From JACKBC01 sp041391125 (GTDB lineage Bacteria; Chloroflexota; Anaerolineae; Caldilineales; Caldilineaceae): a DNA stretch of 64,000 nucleotides. The notes below the pieces were generated by a model that saw nothing but the letters and a program-made list of their open reading frames with translations, was not told the DNA's origin and ran no database searches. A program made the position numbers and the translations under genes. The stretch spans positions 1 through 64,000 of the forward strand of contig JAWKON010000025.1 of NCBI GenBank assembly GCA_041391125.1, written 5' to 3'. Of the stretch, positions 45,707 to 54,699 are shown in pieces (positions within the stretch are counted from its first letter, which is position 1; each line of letters opens with the position of its first letter).

Positions 45707-47519
45707 ATGAGCGACGATTTACTTTATTTCAACGGCGTGAATGGCGACTTGGGGGATTACGAATTGCCGCCTATGACGGGTGAGGAGCTGTTTGGGCTGA
45801 TCCGCGGAGAGAGCGAGATTGAAAATATTGGCGAACTCCGTTTTCGGCACGGGCAAAGCAGCACCGAACATTTCGGGGTGAAGGAGGGAGTGGATCCCAA
45901 GAAGCTGGATGAATCGGGCTGGGGCATTATCTTTGCTCACGACGCCGACCCCGCCATTGAGGCGGCGCTGGGCGAGCTGATCCAGTGGCGGCAGGAACAG
46001 GCGGGCGATCACTTTCGCCTTTACAAAGGGGCGGATGCCTTCCGCGTGGGCAAGGACAACAAGAACAGCTTTCTGGCCCGCAACGGCGCCGGCCCTGGTC
46101 CCGCCGACCCGGACAAAGTGCCTTATTATCTGCTGATTGTGGGCGACCCGGAGAAGATTCCCTATCGCTTCCAAAGCCAATTGGACGTGCAGTACGCGGT
46201 GGGCCGCGTCCATTTTCAGACGGTGGAGGAGTACGCCAACTACGCCCACAGCGTGGTCACGGCGGAACGCGATGGGCTGAAGCTGGCGCGCGAAATGGCC
46301 TTCTTCGGCGTGGCCAATCCCGATGACAAGGCCACCGAACTGAGCAGCCAATATCTGCTGGAGCCGCTCTATCAGCAGTTTCAGATCGAAGATGCAAGCT
46401 GGCGCTTTCGCACCCATTTGCGTGAAGAGGCCACCAAAGCCCAGCTTGGCCGCCTGTTGGGGGGCGACCAGACGCCGGCGCTGCTCTTTACGGGCAGCCA
46501 CGGCATGGGCTTTAACCGCGGCAGTGAGCGCCAACTGGCGCATCAGGGCGCGCTGTTCTGCCAGGATTGGCCCGGTCCACAAGGCTGGCAGGGCAAGGGC
46601 GAGATCCCGCAGGATTTCTACTTTGCCGGTGACGATCTGGACAGCAATGCCAAACTGCACGGGCTGATCGGCCTCTTTTTTGCCTGCTACGGCGCCGGCA
46701 CGCCCATGTATGATGAGTTTGCCAAACAGGCCTTCAAAGATCGGCAGCAACTGGCCGATGAGTCTTTCCTGGCCCAGTTGCCGTGCAAAATGCTCAGCCA
46801 TCCCAAAGGCGGCGCGCTGGCCGTCATCGGCCACGTGGACCGGGCTTGGGGCTATTCGTTCACTTGGCCCAAGGCGGGTGGGCAGACTGAGGTCTTTCGC
46901 AGCACCATCAAGCGGCTGCTGGACGGTCATCCGGTCGGCTCGGCAATTGAATATTTCAACGAGCGCTATGCCGAGCTTTCCACCATGCTGACCGACCAAT
47001 TGGAGGAGATCGACTTTGGCTTGCAGGCCGATCCATACGAGGTGGCCGGCATGTGGACGGCCAACTAACGACGCCCGCGGCTACGCCGTCATCGGTGACC
47101 CGGCGGTGCGGCTGGTGGTGGCCGGTGCGGGCGAACAGGCCACGGGGCGTAGCGAAATAGGTGCGCCCGTGGCCGTTACGCCCGTGGTCAGCACAACGCC
47201 ATCCACCAAGCCATCAACACCTGTTGCCGATACCCCCGTTGTCAATTTCGATGCGACCGCTGATGCGGCCTCATCGGGTGCGGCGTCGCCCACCGATGCT
47301 TCGCTCAAGGTGGTCAACGTCACCACCGAGGCGGCGGCGAGCGATGGCCGCCAATTGCGCGCCACGTCGCAAATCGCGCTGGACGGCGATGTGACGACAA
47401 AGCTGGCCACGCCGGTGACCAATGATGATGCGCAATTTGTGGCGCTGCACAGCGAAATGGTGAAGGCCGCCCTGGACGCGCGGCTGGCCTATCTCAAGCT
47501 GGCGCCGCCGTCGCCGTGA
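45707..47519 (+). CDS. C25/caspase-fold peptidase-like protein (one frameshift near 47067)
   Basis: The first frame codes 453 residues to 47068; the next frame to 47519 adds about 150. The join reads AGMWTAN then NDARGYAVIGDPAVRLVV, the expected last strand of the caspase fold, so an extra T at about 47067 breaks one gene. Motifs: YYLLIVGDPEKIPYRFQ, LDVQYAVGRVHFQTVEEYANYA, His265 in FTGSHGMGF and Cys327 in LFFACYGAG, the dyad positions of C25/CHAT-type enzymes. The C-terminal tail is Ala/Thr/Pro-rich and low in complexity. There is no signal peptide. It follows the muramidase gene in the same direction. Inference: a cytosolic His/Cys protease acting with the envelope proteins encoded upstream; the substrate is unknown. 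Confidence 0.8.
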
Positions 47520-47530
47520 GGTGAATAAAT

Positions 47531-47598
47531 CGTAGGTCACTCTTGCAGAGTGACATCCTGGGTTAACCGGGACATGTCACTCTGCAAGAGTGACCTAC
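47531..47598. repeat. 69-bp inverted repeat (CGTAGGTCACTCTTGCAGAGTGAC), copy 2
   Basis: The same element as 29413-29481: identical left arm of about 25 bases, different short loop (tgggttaaccggg), near-identical right arm. Like the first copy, it lies just beyond the 3' end of a plus-strand caspase-fold gene locus. Confidence 0.85.
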
Positions 47599-47614
47599 AA
47601 GAAACGCCGCTGCG

Positions 47615-47654
47615 ACTGCGATGCACGGCCGATGGCGCGGCCGTGCATCGCAGT
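47615..47654. terminator. Strong hairpin between convergent genes
   Basis: ACTGCGATGCACGGCC pairs perfectly with GGCCGTGCATCGCAGT across an 8-base loop. It lies between the plus-strand C25-like gene and the minus-strand lactonase-like gene, so it may terminate both. No T-run flanks it, so the mechanism is uncertain. Confidence 0.6.
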
Positions 47655-47688
47655 CTTCGCTGTTTGAAGCGTTTATTGGGGAATCTGG

Positions 47689-49687
47689 TTAGGAATCGTC
47701 ATCAGTATTACTATCGAGGCGCGCAACGGCAAAGGGGGGCAATTCGAACTGCAATCTGCCCTCTGCCGCCGCTAACCGTTCGCCAACCCCGGCGCGAAAA
47801 CGTTCCGGTTCGCGCATAGCGGCCTCCGCATTAGCAGCATCCAATCGCCGCAACTCCACAGCCCCCGCCAGCCCGCTCACCGTGACCTGCCGGGACTGCG
47901 CCGTGAAATTGGCCAGCAGCACGCGCGTCCGCCCCTCTTTGGTCAGCACAAGGCCATCCACATGCAGCGGCTGGCTGGACTGACTGCGCACCACTTCCGT
48001 CCCGGCAAACTCACCCACATCCGCCAGCAGATGATACAGCGGGAAAACGCCGCCCGGTATTGAGGCAAATTTGTCCGGCAGCGGCGAACCGGCGGCAATC
48101 TCCATAACGCCGCGCCAGCCCGTGGTTTCAAAATAGGTTACGCTGTCCAATGCGCCCGTTTCGGCCAGACATTTGAGGCTGCCCAGCGTCCAGCCGGCGC
48201 CAAAGAGCGACATCTGGCGCGGGTCCACCGGCGGGGGCAATTCGCCCGGCGCCGGTTCGGGTGCGGGTCCGGTGGCGTTGGGGTTGAAGCGCGGCGCAAG
48301 CGTAATAGGGCTGACCGAAAGTTGCCGGTCGCCGCAAAATTGGCGGGCGCTGGTTGCGGTGACGGCTTGGGCGGCCACAGTTTCCACCAGCGATGCATTG
48401 TCAAAGGCGTGGACTTGCGGGTTGACCGACCAGTTCATCAGATCCGCGGCGGCCAGTGCATCAGCATCAGGGCGGCGACTGTTCAGTTCGGTAAAATAGA
48501 TATTGGTGCCGCCGCCAATGTGGGCATCCGCGCCGACTGGAGCCAGCACTTGGCGGACAAGCTGAATCCAGCGCGCCGTGGTCACCTTTTCATTCACGTG
48601 AAATACGAGCCAGGTTGCGACCGGCGGCTGCATCTCCTTGACGAGTTCGGCCAATCCCTGCAGCTCGGCCTCGCCATTATCGGTGAGATGCAGCGCCACT
48701 TCCAGCGCCACGCCAAGTTCGTTGGCTTCATCCATGGCGCGACGCAATGCGGCTGCCGTGTCCGCCTCACCCAGCCGCAAATCCACGCGCAGATGGGACA
48801 GCTTCAACGCCTGCAAGCGCGTAATCTCCTGCGATGACAGCAGTTGCCCGTGGCTGGCCACGCCCAAACCAATACGCGGCAGCTTTGTGCGCGCCTGGCC
48901 GATTGTAAACTTAATGCTTTCAGCGGCGTCCACAGCCGCTTGCGCGCCCGCTGCTTGCGGCCCATCGATGAGCCCGATGGTCACCGTCTGCGCAATCTTT
49001 GTCCCCGCGGTCACTTCAGCAGGAAAGGGCAAGCGCAGCGGCGTGCCGTAAGTCTTGTACGAGGCATCGGTCCAGTTGCGCTGGTCTTCCATTTCAAAGA
49101 TGTCGCCCGCAAAGCGCACCTGCGCCCAGACGCCCGGCTGCACTGCATGAGCCACCGCCGCCATTTCGTTAAAGGGCGCCACCGGCTTGATCTCACCGTT
49201 GATCACGAACTGCGGCGCAATGTGGACGGGGAATGCGTTTTCCTCGGTGGTCCCATCCACATGTTCAATGCGGGCGGCAGCGCCGGCAATGGCCGCGGGG
49301 TGCAGCAGACAGAAGCCAATACGGTTGCGCAAAAAGGTGGTGCGCGCTTCACCATCCATGCGGCAGGTGATGAGTCCATCGGCCGCGCCATGCAGCTCCC
49401 CACGCCAGACAAAGTCAATGTCGCCCAGCTTGTTGGTGCAAATATAGCGAATGGTGAACGAATCGGCGCCAATCTCCATTTGCACATCGGAAAGCAGATT
49501 GGCGGCGGTGTCCCAATTGCGGTTGCGGATGGCCACATATAACCGGCGCACAATTTCGCGCGCGCCCAGTTTGATGTAGCGCAGGTCGCCGTTTTCGTAG
49601 ATCATGGTGAGGGGGCCGGCGCGGCGGAATTTGTGCGGGCAGGGCATCGTTGCGTCCATAGTGGAGAACGTTTATGGGCAGGGGCAT
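47689..49687 (-). CDS. D-apionate-lactonase-like (ApnL-type) enzyme of the catabolic cluster
   Basis: The 656-residue frame beginning at 49659 has the layout of ApnL-like proteins: N-terminal beta domain (YENGDLRYIKLGAREIVRRLYVAIRNRNWDT), a TIM-barrel-like middle (RIGLGVASHGQLLSSQEI, LSHLRVDLRLGE, LVFHVNEKVTTARWI) and a C-terminal beta domain. The natural N-terminus seems to be MPLPINVLHYGRNDALP, starting at 49687 in another frame, with an indel near 49620; I give that start. ApnL opens D-apionolactone to D-apionate in apiose breakdown. The assignment rests on remembered sequence pattern and on the location beside a sugar ABC transporter, SDR and SMP-30 lactonase. A glycosidase-like function is the alternative. 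Confidence 0.5.
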
Positions 49688-49706
49688 GATGAGGATCCCG
49701 ATGAAT

Positions 49707-49799
49707 GATGACAAGGTGACAAGGTGACAAGGTGAAGGCATGAGGTGAAGGGGTGACTGAGGTTGTCGATGTCACCTTGTCATCCCTCACCTTGTCATT
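49707..49799. repeat. Octamer array (AAGGTGAC / GTCACCTT) forming opposing arms
   Basis: Left arm: gatgac-aaggtgac-aaggtgac-aaggtgaa. Right arm: gtcaccttgtcatccctcaccttgtcat. Arms of the same octamer in opposite orientation flank about 30 bases. It lies between the permease gene and the lactonase-like gene, where it could attenuate or stabilise the operon mRNA. Confidence 0.85.
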
Positions 49800-49830
49800 A
49801 CTTCGAAGAATAATGACCGTTCACACCCGA

Positions 49831-50673
49831 TCAGCGACCGGCCAACCCAGCGGTCGTAATGCCTCAATGATCTGACGCTGGAAAATGGCGTAGAGGATCA
49901 ATGGCGGCGCTGAGGCTAAGGCTGGAAAAGGCCAGCCCACGCTGAATGTAGCTGCCCTGGATTAGGATCAGCAGACCGAGGCAGAGTCAATGTGCCGCGC
50001 TCGCCAACACAATGAGCGGCCAGAAGAGATCGTTCCAGAAACCGAGGAAGGTAAAATGCCCAGCGCCACTAATGCCGAGCGCACCAGGGGCAGGGTAATA
50101 TTCCAGTAGATGCGAGCGGTTGGCAACATCCATAAAGGCCGCATCTTCTAATTCGCGCGGAATCGAATAAAAGTGCTGGCGCAACAAGAAGACGCCGCCC
50201 ACGGAAGCGGCGCCGGGCCACCAAATGGCTTGATAGGTATCGAGCAGGTGTAAATCGCGCAGGAGCAAAAAGGCCGGGATCAGCGTGACCGCGCCGGGGA
50301 TCATCAAGCTAAAGATCAACATGGAAAAAAGGAAATCGCGCCCCGGAAATTCCAGGCGGGCAAAAGCATAGGCGCTCAACGAAGAGAGAAAAAGCACCGC
50401 CAATGTACCCACCGTGGCCACTAAGACACTATTACCAAACCAGCGCGCCAGGGGTAGGGTGCCGTCGGAAAAAATGCGAAAGAAATTGGCCAGCGTGGGC
50501 GATTGTGGGAGCCAATTAATCGGCCAGTTGAGCTGGTTCTGTTCCGGCGTAAAGGCCATATCGGTCAAATACCAGAGCGGTATGATCACCGTGATGGCCA
50601 AGGGCAGGAGGATGGCCCACAACAAAATGCTGTCGCGAATTTTCCGGCGTTGTGCATAGGTTAGTGCAGCCAC
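49831..50673 (-). CDS. Carbohydrate ABC transporter permease, MalG type (frameshifted 3' end)
   Basis: The protein begins at a GTG (50673), with LLWAILLPLAITVIIPLWYL as first membrane helix and FARLEFPGRDFLFSMLIFSLMIPGAVTLIP typical of CUT1 family permeases. The EAA loop region appears as LEDAAFMD, after which the frame slips several times. Pieces LGFWNDLFWPLIVLAS, QRGLAFSSLSLS and the end TAGLAGR can be followed in other frames to a stop at 49831. About 280 residues are expected for the whole protein. It would form the membrane channel with the MalF-type gene at 50883-51800; no ATPase subunit is encoded nearby, as is usual for CUT1 systems that share a MsmK-type ATPase. Confidence 0.8.
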
Positions 50674-50700
50674 AGTTTCTTTCTCTTTCGTTCAATTTGC

Positions 50701-50852
50701 AACTATTCAGCCAGTAAACGAGCGAACGGCGGTTGAGTAGGCTGCAGCAGTTGGCAGCCGTATCGAAACCAGCGTGAGCGGGCTGACCCGTTTGGTTTCG
50801 ATACGTGCGAAAACTGCCTCGCACTACTCAACCAGCACTAGCCTGAGTAGTT
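50701..50852. repeat. GAGCGAACGG palindrome (copy 3) inside AACTATTCAG / CTGAGTAGTT ends
   Basis: The outer ends AACTATTCAG (50701) and CTGAGTAGTTAC (50843) are inverted repeats like those at 6631-6704. Inside is the third GAGCGAACGG-type palindrome (50720-50838), with GTATCGAAACCA, TGGTTTCGATAC and CTACTCAACC. It separates the two ABC permease genes, an unusual place to interrupt an operon. Confidence 0.8.
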
Positions 50853-50882
50853 ACCAATAGTGGTTATAGGACCAATATCAAA

Positions 50883-51800
50883 TCAATAGTCGCCACGGAA
50901 GCGGAGCATCCTAAATTGGATCAGTGTGACAACAATCATAATGAGGGCCAAGGCCACGGCAATGCTGGAGGCATAGCCAAAGCGGAACGCCTTCCAAGCC
51001 GTTTCGTATAGATATTGTACTATCGAACGCGACTCGTGGCCGGGTCCGCCGCCCGTAATGGTATAGGGCTGGGCGAATACCTGCATGTGGCCGATAAACT
51101 GGGTGACCACCACAAACAACATGGTCGGTGTGATCAATGGCAGCGTAATGCGAAAAAAGCTTTGGCGGCCGTTGGCGCCATCAATCTTGGCCGCTTCATA
51201 GAGCGGCTCTGGAATGGCTTGCAACCCGGCCAAAAAGACCAGCATGGAAAGCCAAAAAGTCCACCAGACGGTGGTGACCGAGAGGGCCGGAATCACAAAT
51301 CGCACCGAACCGGGCCAGTTGGCGCGGGTCAAGTTCAGCGAATTGACCAGGAAATAGTTGATGATGCCGCGCTGCTGATCCCACATGCGCAAGGCCAAAA
51401 ACCCAGCACCGATACGGACATAATGCCCGGCGCGTAAAAGAGAACGCGGAAAAAGTCACGGCCAAAAAACCGCTTCAACGCAGTTGCCACCAGTAACGAC
51501 AAAACAACGTTAATGATGACGGTCAAAAAGGTAAAATAAAGCGTGTTTCCCAATACCTTCCACCACAGCGGTTTTCCACAGTTCAATATAGTTGGCGAAC
51601 CCAATATATTTCTGCGTCGCCAGCATGATCTTCCAATCGTAAAAGCTGATCTGCAAGCCGCGAAAGATGGGCCAGATCAAGAAGACCAGAAAGATAATAA
51701 AATGGGGCAGGATAAACAGATAATTAGGTAACTGTTTGCGAATCTCTTTCCAACGTCGGTTGGAACGTGCGCTGTTGGCTTGCAGGGTTGTGGTAGTCAT
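50883..51800 (-). CDS. Carbohydrate ABC transporter permease, MalF type (two frameshifts)
   Basis: Start MTTTTLQANSARSNRRW at 51800. The first frame codes LPNYLFILPHFIIFLVFLIWPIF and SFYDWKIM. The sequence then passes near 51560 to a frame with VLGNTLYFTFLTVIINVVLSLLVA and near 51400 to the last frame with FVIPALSVTTVWWTFW, the EAA motif EPLYEAAKIDGANGRQSFFRITLPLI and the end RMLRFRGDY. All pieces are colinear with a MalF/UgpA-type permease of about 305 residues, so two indels break one gene. The partner is the MalG-type gene 210 bases downstream. Earlier genes of the same strand code its binding protein and a LacI regulator. Confidence 0.8.
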
Positions 51801-51826
51801 GATAGCAACTCGCAATTTGGGGATAG

Positions 51827-51920
51827 TTGACAAGGTGACAGGATGACTGGATGACAAGATGAAGGAGCGACTTCGCATTTGCCGTCACCCTGTCATCTTG
51901 TCACCCTGTCATCCTGTCAT
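51827..51920. repeat. Octamer array (GTCAYCYT) with opposing arms
   Basis: Left arm: gac-aaggtgac-aggatgac-tggatgac-aagatgaa. Right arm: gtcaccct-gtcatctt-gtcaccct-gtcatcct-gtcat. They pair around about 20 bases. The array fills the gap between the binding-protein stop and the MalF-type start, a site where strongly expressed binding-protein genes often carry an mRNA-protecting hairpin. Confidence 0.85.
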
Positions 51921-51924
51921 AATC

Positions 51925-53335
51925 TTAGCCGCGGTCGAGAATCGACTGAACGCGGTGTTGCCTTCGGCCAGCGCTTCGGCAACGGGTGTCGTGTTGGTCA
52001 GGCGGCCCTACGGCGGCTTCCCAGGCCGTTTGAATTTCGATAAAGGCCTTGTGCGGCACTTCGGTGACGCCAATCGAATTGAATTTCATCGGCAGCAGCC
52101 TTGACGGACCAGATGGCCTGCACGTCCGGATCCTGCTGCACCGAGACGCGGGCGGGAATCTGGCCAGAGGTGGCCCAGGTGGTGCCGTTGTCCGACAGCC
52201 ACTTGATCAGACCAGCCGCGCCATGTTCTCGTCGGCCACGCCGGGCGGAATCGTCATGATGTGCGAGTCCATCTTGTTGGCCTGGTGGCCGTCCGGCGCC
52301 AGCGAAACCAGGCTCGTGGCATAGGATGTGGGCGGTTCAATGTCGGGATTGTCACGGAAGAAGTTGAGCGACCAGGTGCCGTCCCACATGATGGCCAGCG
52401 AGTTCGTCTTATAGAGATCATAGGAGCTTAACTGGCCGGGAACCTGGGGCGGAACCACATGGTGCTCGTACATCAGATCGTGCCAGAACTGAATGGCGGC
52501 CAGCCGTAGATTCTTCGCTGTCCAACAGGGCGGTGGTTTGGTCACGGCTGATGGTGCCGCTCTGATATTGGAAGAGCGTGGACGGAATGGTAAAGCGCGG
52601 CCAGCTCTGGTGCAGCGCAAAGACGGCAATGTTATCGGGATCAAAGCCATCTTCGTTGGCATGCTTGCCGGAGGTGTCCGTGGTGACCTGGAGCGCCCAT
52701 TCGACAAACTCAGCTGCATTGGTGGGCAGTGCGTTTGGATCCAGGCCGGCGTCGCTGATCACTTTGGTGTTCACATATTGCACCCAGCCGTGATTGTCGA
52801 AGGGAATGGCCATGGTGTTGCCTTCATAGGTGATGGCATCCATAATGGCTTTGGCAAAATCGTCTTTGGGCAGTTCGCCCGAGGTAAAGAAGATGTCGTC
52901 CATGGACTGCATCAAGCCTTGCGAAGCCATCTGCTGGACCTCGGCGGCATGGAAGATGGCCCAGTCGGGCGGCGTGCCGGCGGCCACGGCAGTGGGGTAC
53001 TTCTGGAAGAAAACGTCCCAGCCGTAGGTTTCCGACTGAATGGCAATATCCGGATTTTCATCGGCATATTGTTGCAGCATGGTGGCAAAGGTGGCGCCGT
53101 CTGCACCGCCCAGGCCGTGCCAAATGACGATGGGGGTATCGGACTCACCAAAGGTGCCAATGGCGGGCGCATCGGCATCGGCGGGCGCCGCATCGGCGGC
53201 CGGCGCTTCAGCAGCGGTATCAGCTCCGCCGCCACCGGGGGCGCAAGCACTCAGGGCGAGCAGGGCAGACACGGCCGCGCTGTTCACCAAAAACTGGCGG
53301 CGAGACATACCTTTTCCTGGTAGAGAAGGGGTCAT
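51925..53335 (-). CDS. Extracellular sugar-binding lipoprotein of the ABC transporter (frameshifted)
   Basis: The start at 53335 has AGGAGGA 8 bases upstream. The N-terminus has a twin-arginine-like leader (MSRRQFLVNSAAVSALLAL) and the lipobox LSAC, then an acidic/Ala linker. The mature part TPIVIWHGLGGADGATFATML, TPPDWAIFHAAEVQQMASQG and IPFDNHGWVQYVNTKVISDAG is of the MalE/UgpB class. The frame changes near 52500 (then AAIQFWHDLMYEHHVVPPQ, AIMWDGTWSLNFF, MDSHIMTIPPG) and again several times after 52207 up to the stop at 51925. A protein of about 460 residues is expected. It should bind the sugar outside the membrane for the two permeases downstream. Confidence 0.82.
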
Positions 53336-53397
53336 TGTTGGATTCCTCCTGTGATCGTAGTTGAACTATCGTTGACGAACTTTGCAGAATTTATTTA

Positions 53398-53495
53398 TAA
53401 CTACCCACCCCTCGAGGCCTGAGCTTGTCGAAGGCCGGTGTTCCCTGGGCGCCCAAGCTGCGCTTGGGACGTCGAAGGGAACCCCTAAGTAGTTA
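53398..53495. repeat. Nested palindrome with TAACTAC / GTAGTTA ends
   Basis: The ends TAACTAC (53398) and GTAGTTA (53489) enclose GGCCTGAGCTTGTCGAAGGCC, a widespread type of intergenic palindrome, then GTTCCCT/AGGGAAC around CCCAAGC/GCTTGGG. The terminal sequence resembles that at 6631-6704 and 50701-50852, although the interior is unrelated. It lies between lacI and the binding-protein gene. Confidence 0.7.
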
Positions 53496-53507
53496 CATTT
53501 ATTTTTA

Positions 53508-54550
53508 TCAAGCCGATTCACGTTCGATCAGCCGGCACGGCACGTCAAAAAGCCGTCGCTCACCCACTACAATCCCGTCAATCCGCTCGAAAACTGCCTT
53601 TGCTAACTGCCTGCCAATGTCGGCTGGGTATTGGGCAATGGTGGTCAAATTGGGGCGCACCCATGAGGCGGCGGGAATATCATCGAAACCCACTATTGCC
53701 ACATCTTCCGGCACGCGCACGCCGATTTCCTGCGCCTTTAAAAGCGCGCCAATGGCCATGTGATCGTTGCAAGCAAATACCGCGGTGGGCGGCTTCGCCA
53801 ATTGCAAAAGTTCATACATAGCGCGCTGGCCGCTTTCCACTTGCCAGTCACCTACTTTTATATATTCGGGGAGAATGGGAAGCTGCGCCTCCTGCATGGC
53901 GCGTACATATGCATCATAGCGGCGCTTGCCGGGGGGGAACGCCGGTTGGACGCCCACAAAACCAATGCGTCGGTGGCCCTTGGACTCGATCAGCCAGCGC
54001 AGAGCGTCATAGGCGGCGCTTTCATCATCACAACCCACTGTGTCAATTTGTGGATGGTTAATGTGTTGCCCTAGGACTGCTACCGACGCCCCTGTGCGCA
54101 CGATCAATTCATCCAGATCATTTTCGGTCAAATGATACGGCACCACAATGATGCCGTCCACCGGGCGTCGGATCATCGATTCGCAAAAGAGCCGTTCATT
54201 CTCCTGCAAATGGTCGGAGTTGACCACCAGCACATCATAACGGCGGGCATGAGCCACATCTTGCACGGCCCGCGCTATGCTTGATAAAACGGGTTGGCGA
54301 TGTCGGCGATCATCATGGCGATCAAGCGCGTCTTTTGGCCGCGCAGACTGCCCGCATGTAAATTGGGATGATAGCCCAACTCCTGTACCGCTTCTAAAAC
54401 TTTCAAGCGCGTCGATTCACCAATCGGAATCGTACTTGTCGAGCGATTCAACACGCGCGAAACCGTACTTTGCGAAACGTTGGCCATTTTCGCCACGTCG
54501 CGCATGGTAACGGGCCTGGGGCGCTGTTGGCGACTCTGCTCTTGTTGCAT
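53508..54550 (-). CDS. LacI-family transcriptional regulator (one frameshift near 54278)
   Basis: The first frame (54550-54275) codes the DNA-binding part: TMRDVAKMANVSQSTVSRVLN (helix-turn-helix) and the hinge PNLHAGSLRGQKTRLIAMMIADIANPFYQ. One extra base near 54278 (caagcata) shifts to the frame ending at 53508, which codes the periplasmic-binding-like sensor: YDVLVVNSDHLQENE, RRPVDGIIVVPYH, HRRIGFVGVQPAF, TAVFACNDHMAIGALL and VAIVGFDDIPAASW. Together they give about 346 residues, the usual LacI length. It lies in the middle of the catabolic cluster and probably represses it until a sugar or sugar acid binds. The palindrome at 54575-54596 is a likely site of its own control. Confidence 0.88.
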
Positions 54551-54574
54551 AAAGGGGCGGGAGCTTGTTCTCAG

Positions 54575-54596
54575 TGTGCATTATTGATAATGCGCA
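54575..54596. promoter_or_regulatory. Candidate LacI-type operator upstream of the regulator gene
   Basis: TGTGCATTAT-TG-ATAATGCGCA is a 22-bp palindrome with nine of ten arm positions matching, 25 bases upstream of the lacI-type start codon. Even symmetry around a central pair and the length fit LacI-family operators. The rest of the 54551-54699 gap shows no gene. Confidence 0.5.
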
Positions 54597-54699
54597 TATT
54601 GGCCATGAGAATTGATGCAATCGTATGCGGTAAATCGAATTCTAGCACAGCGCAGATAGAGGCGTCAAACTGCCAAAGCCGATAAATTGGCAATGTCCG

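Noticed and set aside
40501..47519. Extracellular contractile injection system or prophage
   Set aside because: LysM and muramidase domains fit, but no sheath, tube, baseplate, terminase or capsid gene is visible.
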